Source of the DNA: Litoribacter ruber
GTDB lineage: Bacteria > Bacteroidota > Bacteroidia > Cytophagales > Cyclobacteriaceae
Reading direction: 5' to 3'
DNA: 64,000 nucleotides
Assembly (NCBI RefSeq): GCF_018500185.1
Contig: NZ_JAHBGI010000001.1
Coordinates: 248,001 to 312,000, forward strand
Below, in pieces: positions 52,620 through 62,220 of the stretch. The translations under genes and the position numbers were made by a program. The first letter of the stretch is position 1. The number at the start of each line of letters is the position of its first letter. The notes below the pieces were generated by a model. The model saw nothing but the letters and a program-made list of their open reading frames with translations, had not been told where the DNA came from and made no database searches.

Positions 52620-53441
52620 ATGCAAACAACAAAAAGTATTGTTTTAGGTTTTTTCCTACTCCTTTTTATTTCCAGCTGTATATCCAATAAGCGGATAGTT
52701 TATATGCAAGATTTGCCGGATAACGCCCAGGTCGCTATCGCGGGCCAGTTAGCCGAGTATCAAGTTGAAGAGTATTATTTGCAGATCAACGATGTAGTAG
52801 ATGTTTCCATCAGGACAACCAGCCCTGAACTGAACCAGATTTTCTTGGCGCAGGCTGCAGGAACCGACTGGAGAATGATGGGCGGCGGTGGCGGCATGAT
52901 GGAAGGTGGAGATATCTTCTTCCTGAATGGTTTCACTATTGATGAAAACGGGATGATTGAAATCCCACTAATCGGAGAGCTTCAATTGGTGGGTTTGACT
53001 ACCAAACAGGCCAAGGAATTGGTTGAAGAACAAGTAAAGCGCTACGTTGCCGAGGATGATTACTTTGTGAGAGTCCGATTGGGTGGTATCCGATACGCTG
53101 CTTTAGGGGAGTTTGCCCGACCAGGGAAGTTTACCATCCTTCAAAATAGGGTGACCATCTTTGAGGCGATTGCCAATGCGGGTGATCTTACTCCTCTTGC
53201 CAAAAGAGAGCAGATTAACTTGGTGAGACAGTACCCAGAGGGGTCAAAGACCTATAAGATCAACCTGACCAACAGTGATCTATTGTCATCGGAATTTTAC
53301 TTCCTACGACCCAATGATATGTTATATGCAGAGCCATTGAAAGCCAGGGAACTCGGTACAGGGTTTACCTTTATTGAGACCTTCTCATTGGCCATTTCCA
53401 CGCTATCGGCAGTTCTGCTAGTGATGAGTGCGATAAATTAA
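52620..53441 (+). CDS. Polysaccharide export OPX lipoprotein (Wza-like)
   Basis: Outer-membrane polysaccharide export protein of 273 residues with a lipoprotein signal (LLLFISSC). The Poly_export domain starts at about residue 40 (AEYQVEEYYLQINDVVDVSIRTTS), then an SLBB-like strand pair with YAALGEFARPGKFTILQNRVTIFEAIANAGD. A Gly/Met-rich insert (WRMMGGGGGMMEGGD) lies between the first strands, and a C-terminal hydrophobic helix (LAISTLSAVLLVMSAI) suggests membrane insertion. It is the first gene of the polysaccharide operon and is followed by the Wzc-like kinase 34 bases later. Confidence 0.9.
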   Translation: MQTTKSIVLGFFLLLFISSCISNKRIVYMQDLPDNAQVAIAGQLAEYQVEEYYLQINDVVDVSIRTTSPELNQIFLAQAAGTDWRMMGGGGGMMEGGDIFFLNGFTIDENGMIEIPLIGELQLVGLTTKQAKELVEEQVKRYVAEDDYFVRVRLGGIRYAALGEFARPGKFTILQNRVTIFEAIANAGDLTPLAKREQINLVRQYPEGSKTYKINLTNSDLLSSEFYFLRPNDMLYAEPLKARELGTGFTFIETFSLAISTLSAVLLVMSAIN

Positions 53442-53475
53442 AGAGTTGAATTTTTGAGAATCAGAATACCACGCC

Positions 53476-55866
53476 ATGGAAACTAAAAGTGAAAATATCA
53501 ATTTAAAAGGCTTAGTTGTCAAGTACCTGCGCTATTGGCCCTTTTTGGTGGTCAGTGTAATGATCGCAGTAGTATTGGCCCATTTTAAAACCAAAATGAC
53601 CGAGCCTCTCTATAAGGTGGACGCCAAGTTCATGATTTTGGACGAGCAGCGAAGCAATATGGTGCTAGACCTTACGGGTATGGGCGCCGCTGCAGGCAGA
53701 AACATGGGGCCGAACGTTATCAACGAAACCTTTGTGCTCCGATCAAGACCTTTGGCTTACGAAACGCTTAGGAGTCTGGATTTTGATGTGGAGTACTATG
53801 AAAGAGGTTCATTTGTAAACAAAGAGGTTTATAAAAGAACACCCATCATAGCCGAGGTGGATTGGTCAAAACCTCAAGTGACGGGAGGAGAGATCCTTGT
53901 GAGCTGGGTGAATGACAAAGAGTTTACCATCGAGTTTTTGGATGAGGAATACAAATATGTGATTCCCGATGAAGAGGATAGCGAAATCATGGAAACGCCA
54001 ATCCTTAAAACCAACACTTTTACTTTTGGACAGTGGGTAGAGTTGCCTTACAGCAGATTTAAAGTTGATAAAGTAGGCTCCGAATCGGAAGGTGAAATGA
54101 TAGTCAAGTTCAAAGACATTGGCAGTCTAGTGGGCCGCTTCACCGGAGAGGATTTACAAGTGACCCAAGTAGATGAAATGGCCTCTGTGGTGGATATTGC
54201 TTTGATTACCAACCATCCTCAGAAAGGTAAAGATTACCTGAACAAGCTGATGGAGAAATTCTTGGATCAAGAGCTTGAGCAGAAAAACCGTATGGCCGGA
54301 AACACAGTGGCATTTATCGATAGCCAGATTTCAGGCGTAGCCGATTCACTTTCCAGAGTGGAAAGCCAAATGGGACAATATAGAAGTGCCAATAGAACTT
54401 ATGATATGACCCAAGAGGGTGGTGCATTGTTTGGCCAGCTGTCTGAATTGGAGCAAAGTGCCGCAAGAGAAAAATTCAAAAGAGATTACTATAAAAGATT
54501 GGAGAGTTATCTTGTACGAGAAGAGTATAATGAAATAGTGGTGCCATCAGGTGCCGGTATTGAAGATCCGATCTTGAATAGTCTGATAGAAAATCTTATC
54601 ACGCTACAAACTGAAAAGAGCCGACTTTTGGCTACTCAAACAGAGGCTTCTCCTGCTGTAAGAGAGGTTACCAGAAAAATCCGTGACCTTAACGCCAGCT
54701 TGAAGGAAGTATTAAGAAATGTGGATAGTAATGCTGAGATGTTAATCAGAGACTTGGAGGCCAGAATTGCCAAAATCGAGGGTAGTTTCTCCAGACTTCC
54801 TGAAACTGAGCAGAACTTGCTTAAAATGAGAAGAGAGTTTGCCCTAAATGAAGGGATATACAACTTCTTGTTGCAAAGAAGAGCGGAAGCCGCAATTTCT
54901 AAAGCTTCCAATACTGCTTCCAGTAAGATCATTGAAAAAGCAGTGCCGAACAACATCGCCATTGCCCCTAAGCCAATGCAAAACTACATGGTGGGTGTAT
55001 TGCTAGGTCTTTTGTTCCCAATTGCCATCATCACGATCAAAGATTTCTTCAACAATAAGATCAATGATATTCGTGAGCTTGAGAAGCAATTGCATCTTCC
55101 GGTCATGGCCAGAATTGGTAACAATAAAAGAAACACCAACCTGGTCGTATTGAAAGAAAACAGGGAGCCAGTTACTGAGGCCTTCAGATCGCTGAGGTCC
55201 AACATTACCTACGCTTTCAGCAAGGATAAGCAGATGACTATCATGTTGACCTCAAGTATCTCTGGGGAAGGTAAAACCTTCTGTGCGATGAACTTGGCAT
55301 CTGTTTACAGCTTGAGTGGCAAAAAGACCATCTTGGTCGGTTGTGACTTGAGAAAGCCAAAAATCTTTGCTGACTTTGGTTTGACCAACAAGAAAGGCCT
55401 TTCTACTTATTTGAGTGAGCAGGTTAACAAGGTTGAAGATGTGATTCAGCCTACCAAGTTCAAAAATCTTGATATCTTGACTTCAGGGCCTATTCCTCCG
55501 AATCCTTCAGAATTGATTTCAGATGACAGATTCTCGGATATGGTGAATGACCTGAAGACCAAATACGATGTAGTAATCTTGGATACTCCTCCAATTGGAC
55601 TTGCAAGTGAAACTTTGGAGCTTTTGAAATTGGTTGATCTGACATTCTACGTATTCAGATATAACTACAGTCAGAAAGTATTTATCGAGCATGCCAATGC
55701 ATTGAAATCCAGAAAGAACATCAAAAACTTCTATGCGATATTCAATGGCATCTCAGAAAAAGAAATGCAATACGGCGGATACGGTTATGGCTACTATGCC
55801 GAGCCTGAGAAGCCAGGATTATTTAAAAGAGTCTTTGGCGGGATGAGGAAAAACGCTGCCATCTGA
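53476..55866 (+). CDS. Polysaccharide co-polymerase / tyrosine autokinase (Wzc-like)
   Basis: Protein of 796 residues with an N-terminal Wzz domain, its TM1 near residues 24-42, a long periplasmic coiled coil with SDSQISGVADSLSRVE, and TM2 near 502-520 (NYMVGVLLGLLFPIAIITI). The cytoplasmic C-terminal BY-kinase has Walker A SSISGEGKTFCAMNLA, Walker A' GCDLRKPKIF, Walker B VVILDTPPIG and a Tyr-rich tail GYGYGYY for autophosphorylation. It sets chain length and controls assembly through phosphorylation cycles. It lies between the OPX gene and the Wzx flippase; a strong terminator comes right after it. Confidence 0.94.
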   Translation: METKSENINLKGLVVKYLRYWPFLVVSVMIAVVLAHFKTKMTEPLYKVDAKFMILDEQRSNMVLDLTGMGAAAGRNMGPNVINETFVLRSRPLAYETLRSLDFDVEYYERGSFVNKEVYKRTPIIAEVDWSKPQVTGGEILVSWVNDKEFTIEFLDEEYKYVIPDEEDSEIMETPILKTNTFTFGQWVELPYSRFKVDKVGSESEGEMIVKFKDIGSLVGRFTGEDLQVTQVDEMASVVDIALITNHPQKGKDYLNKLMEKFLDQELEQKNRMAGNTVAFIDSQISGVADSLSRVESQMGQYRSANRTYDMTQEGGALFGQLSELEQSAAREKFKRDYYKRLESYLVREEYNEIVVPSGAGIEDPILNSLIENLITLQTEKSRLLATQTEASPAVREVTRKIRDLNASLKEVLRNVDSNAEMLIRDLEARIAKIEGSFSRLPETEQNLLKMRREFALNEGIYNFLLQRRAEAAISKASNTASSKIIEKAVPNNIAIAPKPMQNYMVGVLLGLLFPIAIITIKDFFNNKINDIRELEKQLHLPVMARIGNNKRNTNLVVLKENREPVTEAFRSLRSNITYAFSKDKQMTIMLTSSISGEGKTFCAMNLASVYSLSGKKTILVGCDLRKPKIFADFGLTNKKGLSTYLSEQVNKVEDVIQPTKFKNLDILTSGPIPPNPSELISDDRFSDMVNDLKTKYDVVILDTPPIGLASETLELLKLVDLTFYVFRYNYSQKVFIEHANALKSRKNIKNFYAIFNGISEKEMQYGGYGYGYYAEPEKPGLFKRVFGGMRKNAAI

Positions 55867-55896
55867 TTACTCTATTAATTAGGGCCCTTGATGCCC

Positions 55897-55928
55897 CAGG
55901 ACAAAAGCTAGGCTTTTGTCCTGTTTTT
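55897..55928 (+). terminator. Strong terminator after the Wzc gene
   Basis: CAGGACAAAAGC and GCTTTTGTCCTG form a perfect 12-bp stem with a TAG loop and TTTTT. It lies inside the polysaccharide cluster, so expression of the downstream genes would depend on read-through or another promoter. Confidence 0.85.
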
Positions 55929-55964
55929 AACTTTTCGTTATGTCGGTAGCAAGTCCCAGTGGGA

Positions 55965-55994
55965 TTGGTTCGGCGAAGCTCTATGTAAATTTTG
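55965..55994 (+). promoter_or_regulatory. Candidate promoter for wzx and downstream genes
   Basis: TTG (55965-55967), 18 bases, TAAATTTTG (55986-55994) resembles the Bacteroidota consensus, 20 bases before the flippase ATG. Confidence 0.4.
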
Positions 55995-56014
55995 TTTATA
56001 ACTAACAGCGTAAT

Positions 56015-57601
56015 ATGAGTACAGTTGATGAAGAGATTGTCGAGGAGAGGGATGGAAACAAAGATCAGAAAAAGAAGAAGGGGAAAGAGAATCTCAAACA
56101 AAGAGCTTATTTAAACTCTCTCACTAGTATTATTGACTTTGCCGGCAAACAGATTACCGGATTCATAGTAAGCCCAATCATCGTTAGCGGTCTCGGAGGA
56201 AATTTTTACGGTATCTGGCAGATGCTGATGCAGATGACAGGTTTTGCCGATATGGCTGACACCCGAGCCACCCAAGTATTGAAGTGGACGATTGCCAACA
56301 GAAGAGATGTGGCGTCAGCCCAAGAATTGCAAAGAGAAGCTACTACAGCACTAGTGGTAACGGGATTTATTCTCCCCGTGGTGTTAATTGTCGGAGCCAT
56401 AATCTCCTGGTATGCCCCGCACATCACAAAAGTGGATGAGCAGTATTATACCATGATCCGTCTGACTACCTCCATGATGATTTTCTCCATGGTCATTTAT
56501 AAGATCTTTGATCTTTATGAATGCATACTCAGGGGGATGAATCTGGGTTATAAACGGATGGGGGTCAGGGCTGCGATTATTGTCTTGGCCGGGATTCTCA
56601 AAGTTGCCGTGATCTATATGGGTTACGGGATTGTTGGGCTTGCAGCTGTTCAGGTTGTGATTGCCTTGGTAACTGGTATCACCTTTTACATCATTGTTAA
56701 GAAAGCAGTTTGGTGGTATGGTTTTGCCCGTACTAACTGGCCCAAAATCAAAAGCTACGGGAAATTGAGTGGCTGGTTTATGGCCTTGAATGGTGCCGGC
56801 ATGATCATGAATGCCAGTGATAAGATCTTGCTAGGATACCTAGCTGGGCCATTATTGGTATCAAATTATACCCTCACCATCTTTGCTGCAGCTGCCGTTG
56901 AAAGCGCCGTGGGTTCAGTGATCAACGGGATTATCCCCGGTATCGGAGGGCTTTATGGAAAGCAGGAATATGAAAAAGTAATGAAGGCCAGAAGGCTGAT
57001 TTTCTCCCTGATTTGGCTTTTGATTGTTTCGCTTGGATCTGCGGTTTTGGTGTTGAACCAATCCTTCCTGGCCTTGTGGACGGGAGAGGAGTTTTACGCG
57101 GGTGATATTTCCAACTTATTGATTGTACTTATAGGTGTGCAAGGGATGTTCTTCGAAACGGACGGTTCCATTATCAACGTGACCCTGAAGCTTCAACAGA
57201 AGGTTTATTTTACACTGGCCTCGTCTCTAGTGACACTCGGGATTGCCTTGTTGCTAATTCCACCTTATGGAGTAGCCGGATTGTGTATGAGTATTCTATT
57301 AGGTAGAATGATTCTATCAATAGGTTATCCAATTATTTTGAGAAGAAATATGAAGGACACTTCGCCTTTCTTCCAGAGCAGACTTTTCCAACAAATGATA
57401 GGTGCTGCGCTTCTATTTGGTGCCGCTATCTACTTCAATGACTACATTTCCGCAGGCAACTGGTTTACACTTTTCCTTTATGGAGGTATAGTGACCCTAG
57501 TGGCGGGGGCAGTTTATTGGGTTGTTGGTTTGCAATCGGCAGAGAGAAAGGAAATTATGGACCTATTTTTGAAAATCAAATTCTTTAAGAAGGATGATTG
57601 A
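56015..57601 (+). CDS. Wzx-like polysaccharide flippase
   Basis: MATE/PST-type flippase of 528 residues with about twelve to fourteen TM helices. A basic cytoplasmic N-terminus (KDQKKKKGKENLKQRAYLNS) precedes TM1 with ITGFIVSPIIVSGLGGNFYGIWQMLMQMTGFADM, a typical start of this class. Charged residues line the transport path, e.g. in YKRMGVRAAI. It moves undecaprenyl-PP-linked repeat units across the inner membrane. Wzc before it, Wzy after it. Confidence 0.88.
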   Translation: MSTVDEEIVEERDGNKDQKKKKGKENLKQRAYLNSLTSIIDFAGKQITGFIVSPIIVSGLGGNFYGIWQMLMQMTGFADMADTRATQVLKWTIANRRDVASAQELQREATTALVVTGFILPVVLIVGAIISWYAPHITKVDEQYYTMIRLTTSMMIFSMVIYKIFDLYECILRGMNLGYKRMGVRAAIIVLAGILKVAVIYMGYGIVGLAAVQVVIALVTGITFYIIVKKAVWWYGFARTNWPKIKSYGKLSGWFMALNGAGMIMNASDKILLGYLAGPLLVSNYTLTIFAAAAVESAVGSVINGIIPGIGGLYGKQEYEKVMKARRLIFSLIWLLIVSLGSAVLVLNQSFLALWTGEEFYAGDISNLLIVLIGVQGMFFETDGSIINVTLKLQQKVYFTLASSLVTLGIALLLIPPYGVAGLCMSILLGRMILSIGYPIILRRNMKDTSPFFQSRLFQQMIGAALLFGAAIYFNDYISAGNWFTLFLYGGIVTLVAGAVYWVVGLQSAERKEIMDLFLKIKFFKKDD

Positions 57602-57649
57602 TAAGTCCGGGTTAAATTATTGAGCATTAATTAATTTGAGTGAAGAGAT

Positions 57650-58933
57650 ATGCAGGCGTTTTTTTTATTAATTGAGGGATTTATTTTCTGCTTTATGGTT
57701 TATCTTTTTCTTTATAAGAAAGAGAAAGCCCTGCTGTTCCTGCCTGTCGTTTTCTTTGCGCAGTCATTTATAGAAAACACGGTGCCGGCTTCGATTCATG
57801 CTGTACTGGTATTACTTCTGATGCTCACCGTGATAGACAAGAACGTCTTGTTCTTTCACCGGAATATCTGGTCGTTTTTGATCGTAATATGGTTTTCCTT
57901 CCTACTCATGTATGTAAGGGATATTGAACCGATCCGATCAGTTTTCCTAAACGTTACCTTACTATTTGTAGCCATACCATTAGCCATGAGCATTTTCTCC
58001 AAGTATACCAAGGAGGAAATGCTCAAAGAGCTAAGCTTGTCCGGAGCATTCATTTTAGGTCTATTTCTTCTGAATGTGATGTTCTCCACCGCTTTTAATT
58101 ATTCCCCAACAGAAATGTACGGGATCAAAAGCGGGATTTTATACGGTAAGCTTTATGCTACAGATTTCAACGTACTTTCTACTGCCACATTCGTGGTATT
58201 GTTGAGGGTGTTGAAGAAATACAATCTGACGTATGTAGTGTTATTGATCTTCTCAGTGGCCTTTATCATGCTTACCATGAGACGGTCTGTGATGATCTTG
58301 ACTATGCTTGGTCTCGGAATGGGATTGATGCTCAAATTGGATTCAGAAAACATCAAATCCTTTTTCATGATCATTTTCGTGGCTGGCTTTGTGGGCTTTG
58401 TGGTTATCCTGAATACTTCTTTCATGGACATGTTTATAGAGAGATATGAAGCCAGGAAGCTTGACGAAAGAGAATTGAAAGGGGAGCATAGATTTGCAGA
58501 ATACGAAATGATCTATAGGGATATGTTTGTCTACTATGATTACAGCCCTTGGACGGGATACGAGCTGTTTAACAGTGCCCACAACTACGGCAAGGGTGCC
58601 TTTGGTGAAAGGTCGCTCCACAGTGATGTGACTAACCTTACCCATGCCAGCGGTATTCCGGGGCTGATCTTATATGTCTTATTAGTTACCTCAGCGTTTG
58701 TGACTTCATTCAGAAATCTCAATACAAAGTGGGATAATTATATTTTCCTGTTTTGTTTGGGCTCCTTTATCTTCTATACCGTCACGGGTAGATATGCTAC
58801 CATAAGCTCCCATTGGATGATTTTTGCCCTACTTAGCTATCCTCTAGCTATGCCAGATGAGGAGAAAAAAGATGAACAACCTTCTGAAAAAGAAGAAGTT
58901 GATAAAGTTCATCAAGCAGAATACTCCCTTTAA
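57650..58933 (+). CDS. O-antigen polymerase / ligase-like (Wzy)
   Basis: Membrane protein of 427 residues with about ten to eleven TM helices and a long periplasmic loop near 285-335 (HRFAEYEMIYRDMFVYYDYSPWTGYELFNSAHNYG), followed by SLHSDVTNLTHASGIPGLILYV, the Wzy_C/O-antigen ligase signature. It probably joins repeat units into chains. Between flippase and glycosyltransferase genes, as in Wzx/Wzy-dependent loci. Confidence 0.85.
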   Translation: MQAFFLLIEGFIFCFMVYLFLYKKEKALLFLPVVFFAQSFIENTVPASIHAVLVLLLMLTVIDKNVLFFHRNIWSFLIVIWFSFLLMYVRDIEPIRSVFLNVTLLFVAIPLAMSIFSKYTKEEMLKELSLSGAFILGLFLLNVMFSTAFNYSPTEMYGIKSGILYGKLYATDFNVLSTATFVVLLRVLKKYNLTYVVLLIFSVAFIMLTMRRSVMILTMLGLGMGLMLKLDSENIKSFFMIIFVAGFVGFVVILNTSFMDMFIERYEARKLDERELKGEHRFAEYEMIYRDMFVYYDYSPWTGYELFNSAHNYGKGAFGERSLHSDVTNLTHASGIPGLILYVLLVTSAFVTSFRNLNTKWDNYIFLFCLGSFIFYTVTGRYATISSHWMIFALLSYPLAMPDEEKKDEQPSEKEEVDKVHQAEYSL

Positions 58934-59058
58934 TAAAATTGGGTACGATTATTGAATAACTGGTATAATAAATTATTGGAATTATCTTATTTACTCCAAT
59001 AACAATATATTAAGTTTTATTCTTTAGTGTTAAGGGAATATTCAAATTTTTAAATAAT

Positions 59059-60231
59059 ATGGCAAAGGTCCTATTTCATGATCACAAATTAGCTAACATC
59101 CTTTTCACGGATGAACTTCCCTCGGGAGGGGCAGCGGTGCAGACCTATGGTTGGATTCATGGCCTGTTGGCCAATGGGCACCAAGTATCGCTGATTACGG
59201 ACCTGGATGAAGAAGAAAAGATGGATATTAAATCGGAATTTTCCGATTTGGAAATCATTCCTTCATTTGATTATTCCAAGGGAGTAAAATGGCTCAGATG
59301 GGTCACCCACAGATATCCCGATACTTATCGCAAGATCAAAAAAATCAACCCTGATTATGTATATGAAAGTATACCCAACTGGGGTTCCTATTTTTTGGGC
59401 AAAATATGCCGGTCGCTGGGGACTAAATATGTGCTTAGGATTTCCAACGACTCTTTTTTGGATGACCGGATTTTAAAGAATTACACCAAATTTGATCGCT
59501 ATTTCTTAATGAAAGGGATTGAGATGGCAGATATCATTTTGGTTCAAAATGATTATCAGCTTGCGGCAATCAAAAAATACTTTCCAAAGAAAAATATCAA
59601 GAAAATCAGCAACCCTATTTATGTCCATGAACCGGAAAAAATAATAAAGGGGGCTGAAAAAGACTATATCGCATGGGCAGGCTTATTTCAGTATCAGAAA
59701 AACCTGAAGCTGCTATATCAAATAGCGTCCGCCTTGCCCAAGGAAAAATTCAAGATTGCGGGCACCTTGTCCTCTAAAGAAGACGAGGAGACTTATGAAT
59801 ATCTCGGCAAGCTTGAAAAATTGCCTAATGTTGAGTTTGTTGGTTTTCTAGAAAGAAGACAAGTATTGGCGTTTTTTGCAAATGCAAAATATCTGCTCAA
59901 TACTTCTCGCTATGAAGGGTTTAGCAATACCTTCTTGGAAGCCATGATGATGGGGACTCCTATCTTGACAAGTGAGCATGTGAATCCAGATTTCCTTATT
60001 TCCGGAAATAATTTGGGAATAGTTTATCGGTCTTCAGAGGATTTGAGCACAAAACTTGTAAAGGTAGATAAGCCTGCATACGAGCAGATGGTGTCAAGGG
60101 TATTGGATTATGTTGCCAAGAATCACAACTATAAACTTGTGGCGGCCAATCTGATGAGACTGTTGGAGGGAAAGGAGACTTTGGAGGCTGAGTCCTCCAG
60201 AGCGCAAGTAGATGAAGTTGTACTGTCGTAA
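59059..60231 (+). CDS. GT4-type glycosyltransferase 1
   Basis: Retaining GT-B glycosyltransferase of 390 residues. The N-terminal domain has a Gly-rich loop (DELPSGGAAVQTYGWIHGLLANGHQV), the C-terminal half the nucleotide-sugar motif RYEGFSNTFLEAMMMGTP with its Glu pair. Cytoplasmic, adding one sugar to the lipid-linked repeat unit. A 125-base gap with an inverted repeat (TTATTGGA 58973-58980 / TCCAATAA 58995-59002) precedes it. Confidence 0.9.
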   Translation: MAKVLFHDHKLANILFTDELPSGGAAVQTYGWIHGLLANGHQVSLITDLDEEEKMDIKSEFSDLEIIPSFDYSKGVKWLRWVTHRYPDTYRKIKKINPDYVYESIPNWGSYFLGKICRSLGTKYVLRISNDSFLDDRILKNYTKFDRYFLMKGIEMADIILVQNDYQLAAIKKYFPKKNIKKISNPIYVHEPEKIIKGAEKDYIAWAGLFQYQKNLKLLYQIASALPKEKFKIAGTLSSKEDEETYEYLGKLEKLPNVEFVGFLERRQVLAFFANAKYLLNTSRYEGFSNTFLEAMMMGTPILTSEHVNPDFLISGNNLGIVYRSSEDLSTKLVKVDKPAYEQMVSRVLDYVAKNHNYKLVAANLMRLLEGKETLEAESSRAQVDEVVLS

Positions 60232-60243
60232 CGATTTTTAATT

Positions 60244-61038
60244 ATGAAAGAGATTTTTTCAAATAGACGATATTTAGTGGATGCCAAGTGGTGGTTGAAA
60301 AGACTGCCCCATGCTGTCCAATATTACGCCCGCTTATACCTGGGAAGACCGGTGGAGGAATTGGTGGAATATATGCCAAACCCAAGTTTGCCTACGGTGT
60401 ACTGGGGGGCGATAAGCCAGATCACCTTGCATGGAAGTATCTATTACCCACCTGAAGGAAGGGTGTGTATGGGTGGCGAATGGGACCGCACCATGACATT
60501 TGATCTTCCGAGCATATTTATCGAAATACCTAAGAAAGCAAAAAAATGGGACCTGCATGAGACAGTCCGACAAATATTTATATACGGAGAGGATTTTAGA
60601 AAAACCCCTCAGTATCTATCCATAATTGACCATATCCAACAAGGGCTGCCTAATCCGCCCCAAGGGTGCGACACGGTGGAAAAGGCCGATCAATACTTCT
60701 TGGACCTGATCAAGGCTTACCGCTCAATGAAACTCAACGGCTATCTTACCCAGAATGAGCTGGGTAAGTCCAGTGTGGAGGAGATTAGGCTACACGTGAC
60801 AAGGGATGGGAAACTATGTCTTGGAACAGGAGGGAACCACAGAATAAGAATGGCTGAAATTCTTGGCATAAAAAATGTTCCCTTCATAATTAAAGGAGTT
60901 CACCCCGACTGGGTAATTAAACTATCCAGAACCTACAATTTGCCACCACACCGAGCTTTCCAAAGATGGCTTGCGTCTGAGTTCAGCACAACTAAACCAA
61001 ATGAAATCACCCTATTTAGCGAAAATTTTCGAATATGA
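60244..61038 (+). CDS. ParB/Srx-fold-like protein of the polysaccharide cluster
   Basis: Protein of 264 residues with no signal peptide. The C-terminal part holds LGTGGNHRIRMAEILGIKNV followed by PFIIKGVHPDW, which matches the GxxR..A..LG...VP pattern of ParB N-terminal/sulfiredoxin-fold nucleotide-binding proteins. The N-terminal part (residues 1-110) is aromatic-rich without a recognised motif. It is placed between two glycosyltransferase genes; its stop overlaps the next start by four bases (ATGA). ParB/Srx-fold enzymes use nucleotides for DNA binding, kinase or phosphotransfer, so a phosphate- or nucleotide-linked role in polysaccharide assembly is conceivable but unproven. Confidence 0.65.
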   Translation: MKEIFSNRRYLVDAKWWLKRLPHAVQYYARLYLGRPVEELVEYMPNPSLPTVYWGAISQITLHGSIYYPPEGRVCMGGEWDRTMTFDLPSIFIEIPKKAKKWDLHETVRQIFIYGEDFRKTPQYLSIIDHIQQGLPNPPQGCDTVEKADQYFLDLIKAYRSMKLNGYLTQNELGKSSVEEIRLHVTRDGKLCLGTGGNHRIRMAEILGIKNVPFIIKGVHPDWVIKLSRTYNLPPHRAFQRWLASEFSTTKPNEITLFSENFRI

Positions 61039-62216
61039 TGTTTGAAAAGAAAACCACCCGAATTATTTTTTTCCTAGGCAGCTTACGGGCAGGGGGAAAA
61101 GAAAGAAGACTCATTGAGTTGCTTACCTATCTGAAAAAGAAAGGTAATTATAAGATGATGGTCGTATTGACCGAAGACGTGATCCATTTTCCGGACTTCC
61201 ATAAACTGGGCGTAAAATGCACGGTATTGGAAAAATCACTTTCGAAATATGATCCTACCATCTTTTATAAATTTTACAAAGTCTGCAAGAGCTTTAAGCC
61301 AAACCTAATCCATAGCTGGGGGGCGGTACAGTCCTTTTATTCATTGCCAGCTGTGAAGATGTTGAATATTCCGTTGGTAAACAGCCAGATCACGGCTGCT
61401 CCTCCTCAGGCGATGAGAAGTTCATTTTCTAAATTGATTGATAATGCCAATTTCAAATATTCAAAATTGATCATTTCCAATTCTAAAGCGGGCTTGAATG
61501 CCTTTAGCCCACCATTGGAAAAATCAAAAGTGATATACAATGGGATCAATCTCAACAGGTTTAAAAACTTGCCCACATCTGAAGAGATGAGGTCCAAATA
61601 TGGAATTAAAACTCCATATGCGGTGGCCATGGTAGCTTCCATTTCCCCTAACAAAGACTATGACAGGTTTGTACGTGTGGCCGAGAAGGTAACAGCTCTC
61701 CGAAATGACGTAACATTCATCGGGATAGGCGGTTATTGCGACGGAGATGAGAAATATAAAGAGCTTGTGGATCTTACCGAATCGCGCCCGAGAATTGTGT
61801 TCTCCGGAGTGATTGACGAGGTGGAGGCCTTGGTGAATGCCTGTGACATTGGGATTTTGTTTTCCAACAAGGAAGTGCATGGAGAAGGTATATCCAACAG
61901 TATCATGGAATATATGAGCCTTGCAAAACCGGTAATAGCCAACAATGCAGGTGGTACTTCCGAAATCCTGAGGGATAAAGTCAGTGGATTCTTAGTGGAC
62001 GAGGAATCTGATGATGAACTGGCCGCTATGGTATTGGAGCTGATTGACAACCAAGAGAAGCGTGAAGGATTTGGCCAGAAGGGGAGAGAGATCATTGAAA
62101 ATGTATTCTCCTTGGAAAAGATGGGAGAGTCTTTTGAAAAAGCCTATATGCAGGCACTTTCCGCCACTGGTTATGAAGTAGAGACTTTTCAAGAAGTGTA
62201 CAGTAACAATTTTTAG
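61035..62216 (+). CDS. GT4-type glycosyltransferase 2
   Basis: GT-B glycosyltransferase of 393 residues: FLGSLRAGGKERRLIELLTYL in the N-terminal domain, ASISPNKDYDRFVRVAE at the domain boundary and GEGISNSIMEYMSLAKPVIA with Glu residues in the C-terminal domain. The start overlaps the preceding stop by four bases (ATGA). It adds a sugar to the lipid-linked unit; donor unknown. Confidence 0.9.
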   Translation: MMFEKKTTRIIFFLGSLRAGGKERRLIELLTYLKKKGNYKMMVVLTEDVIHFPDFHKLGVKCTVLEKSLSKYDPTIFYKFYKVCKSFKPNLIHSWGAVQSFYSLPAVKMLNIPLVNSQITAAPPQAMRSSFSKLIDNANFKYSKLIISNSKAGLNAFSPPLEKSKVIYNGINLNRFKNLPTSEEMRSKYGIKTPYAVAMVASISPNKDYDRFVRVAEKVTALRNDVTFIGIGGYCDGDEKYKELVDLTESRPRIVFSGVIDEVEALVNACDIGILFSNKEVHGEGISNSIMEYMSLAKPVIANNAGGTSEILRDKVSGFLVDEESDDELAAMVLELIDNQEKREGFGQKGREIIENVFSLEKMGESFEKAYMQALSATGYEVETFQEVYSNNF

Positions 62217-62220
62217 AAAA

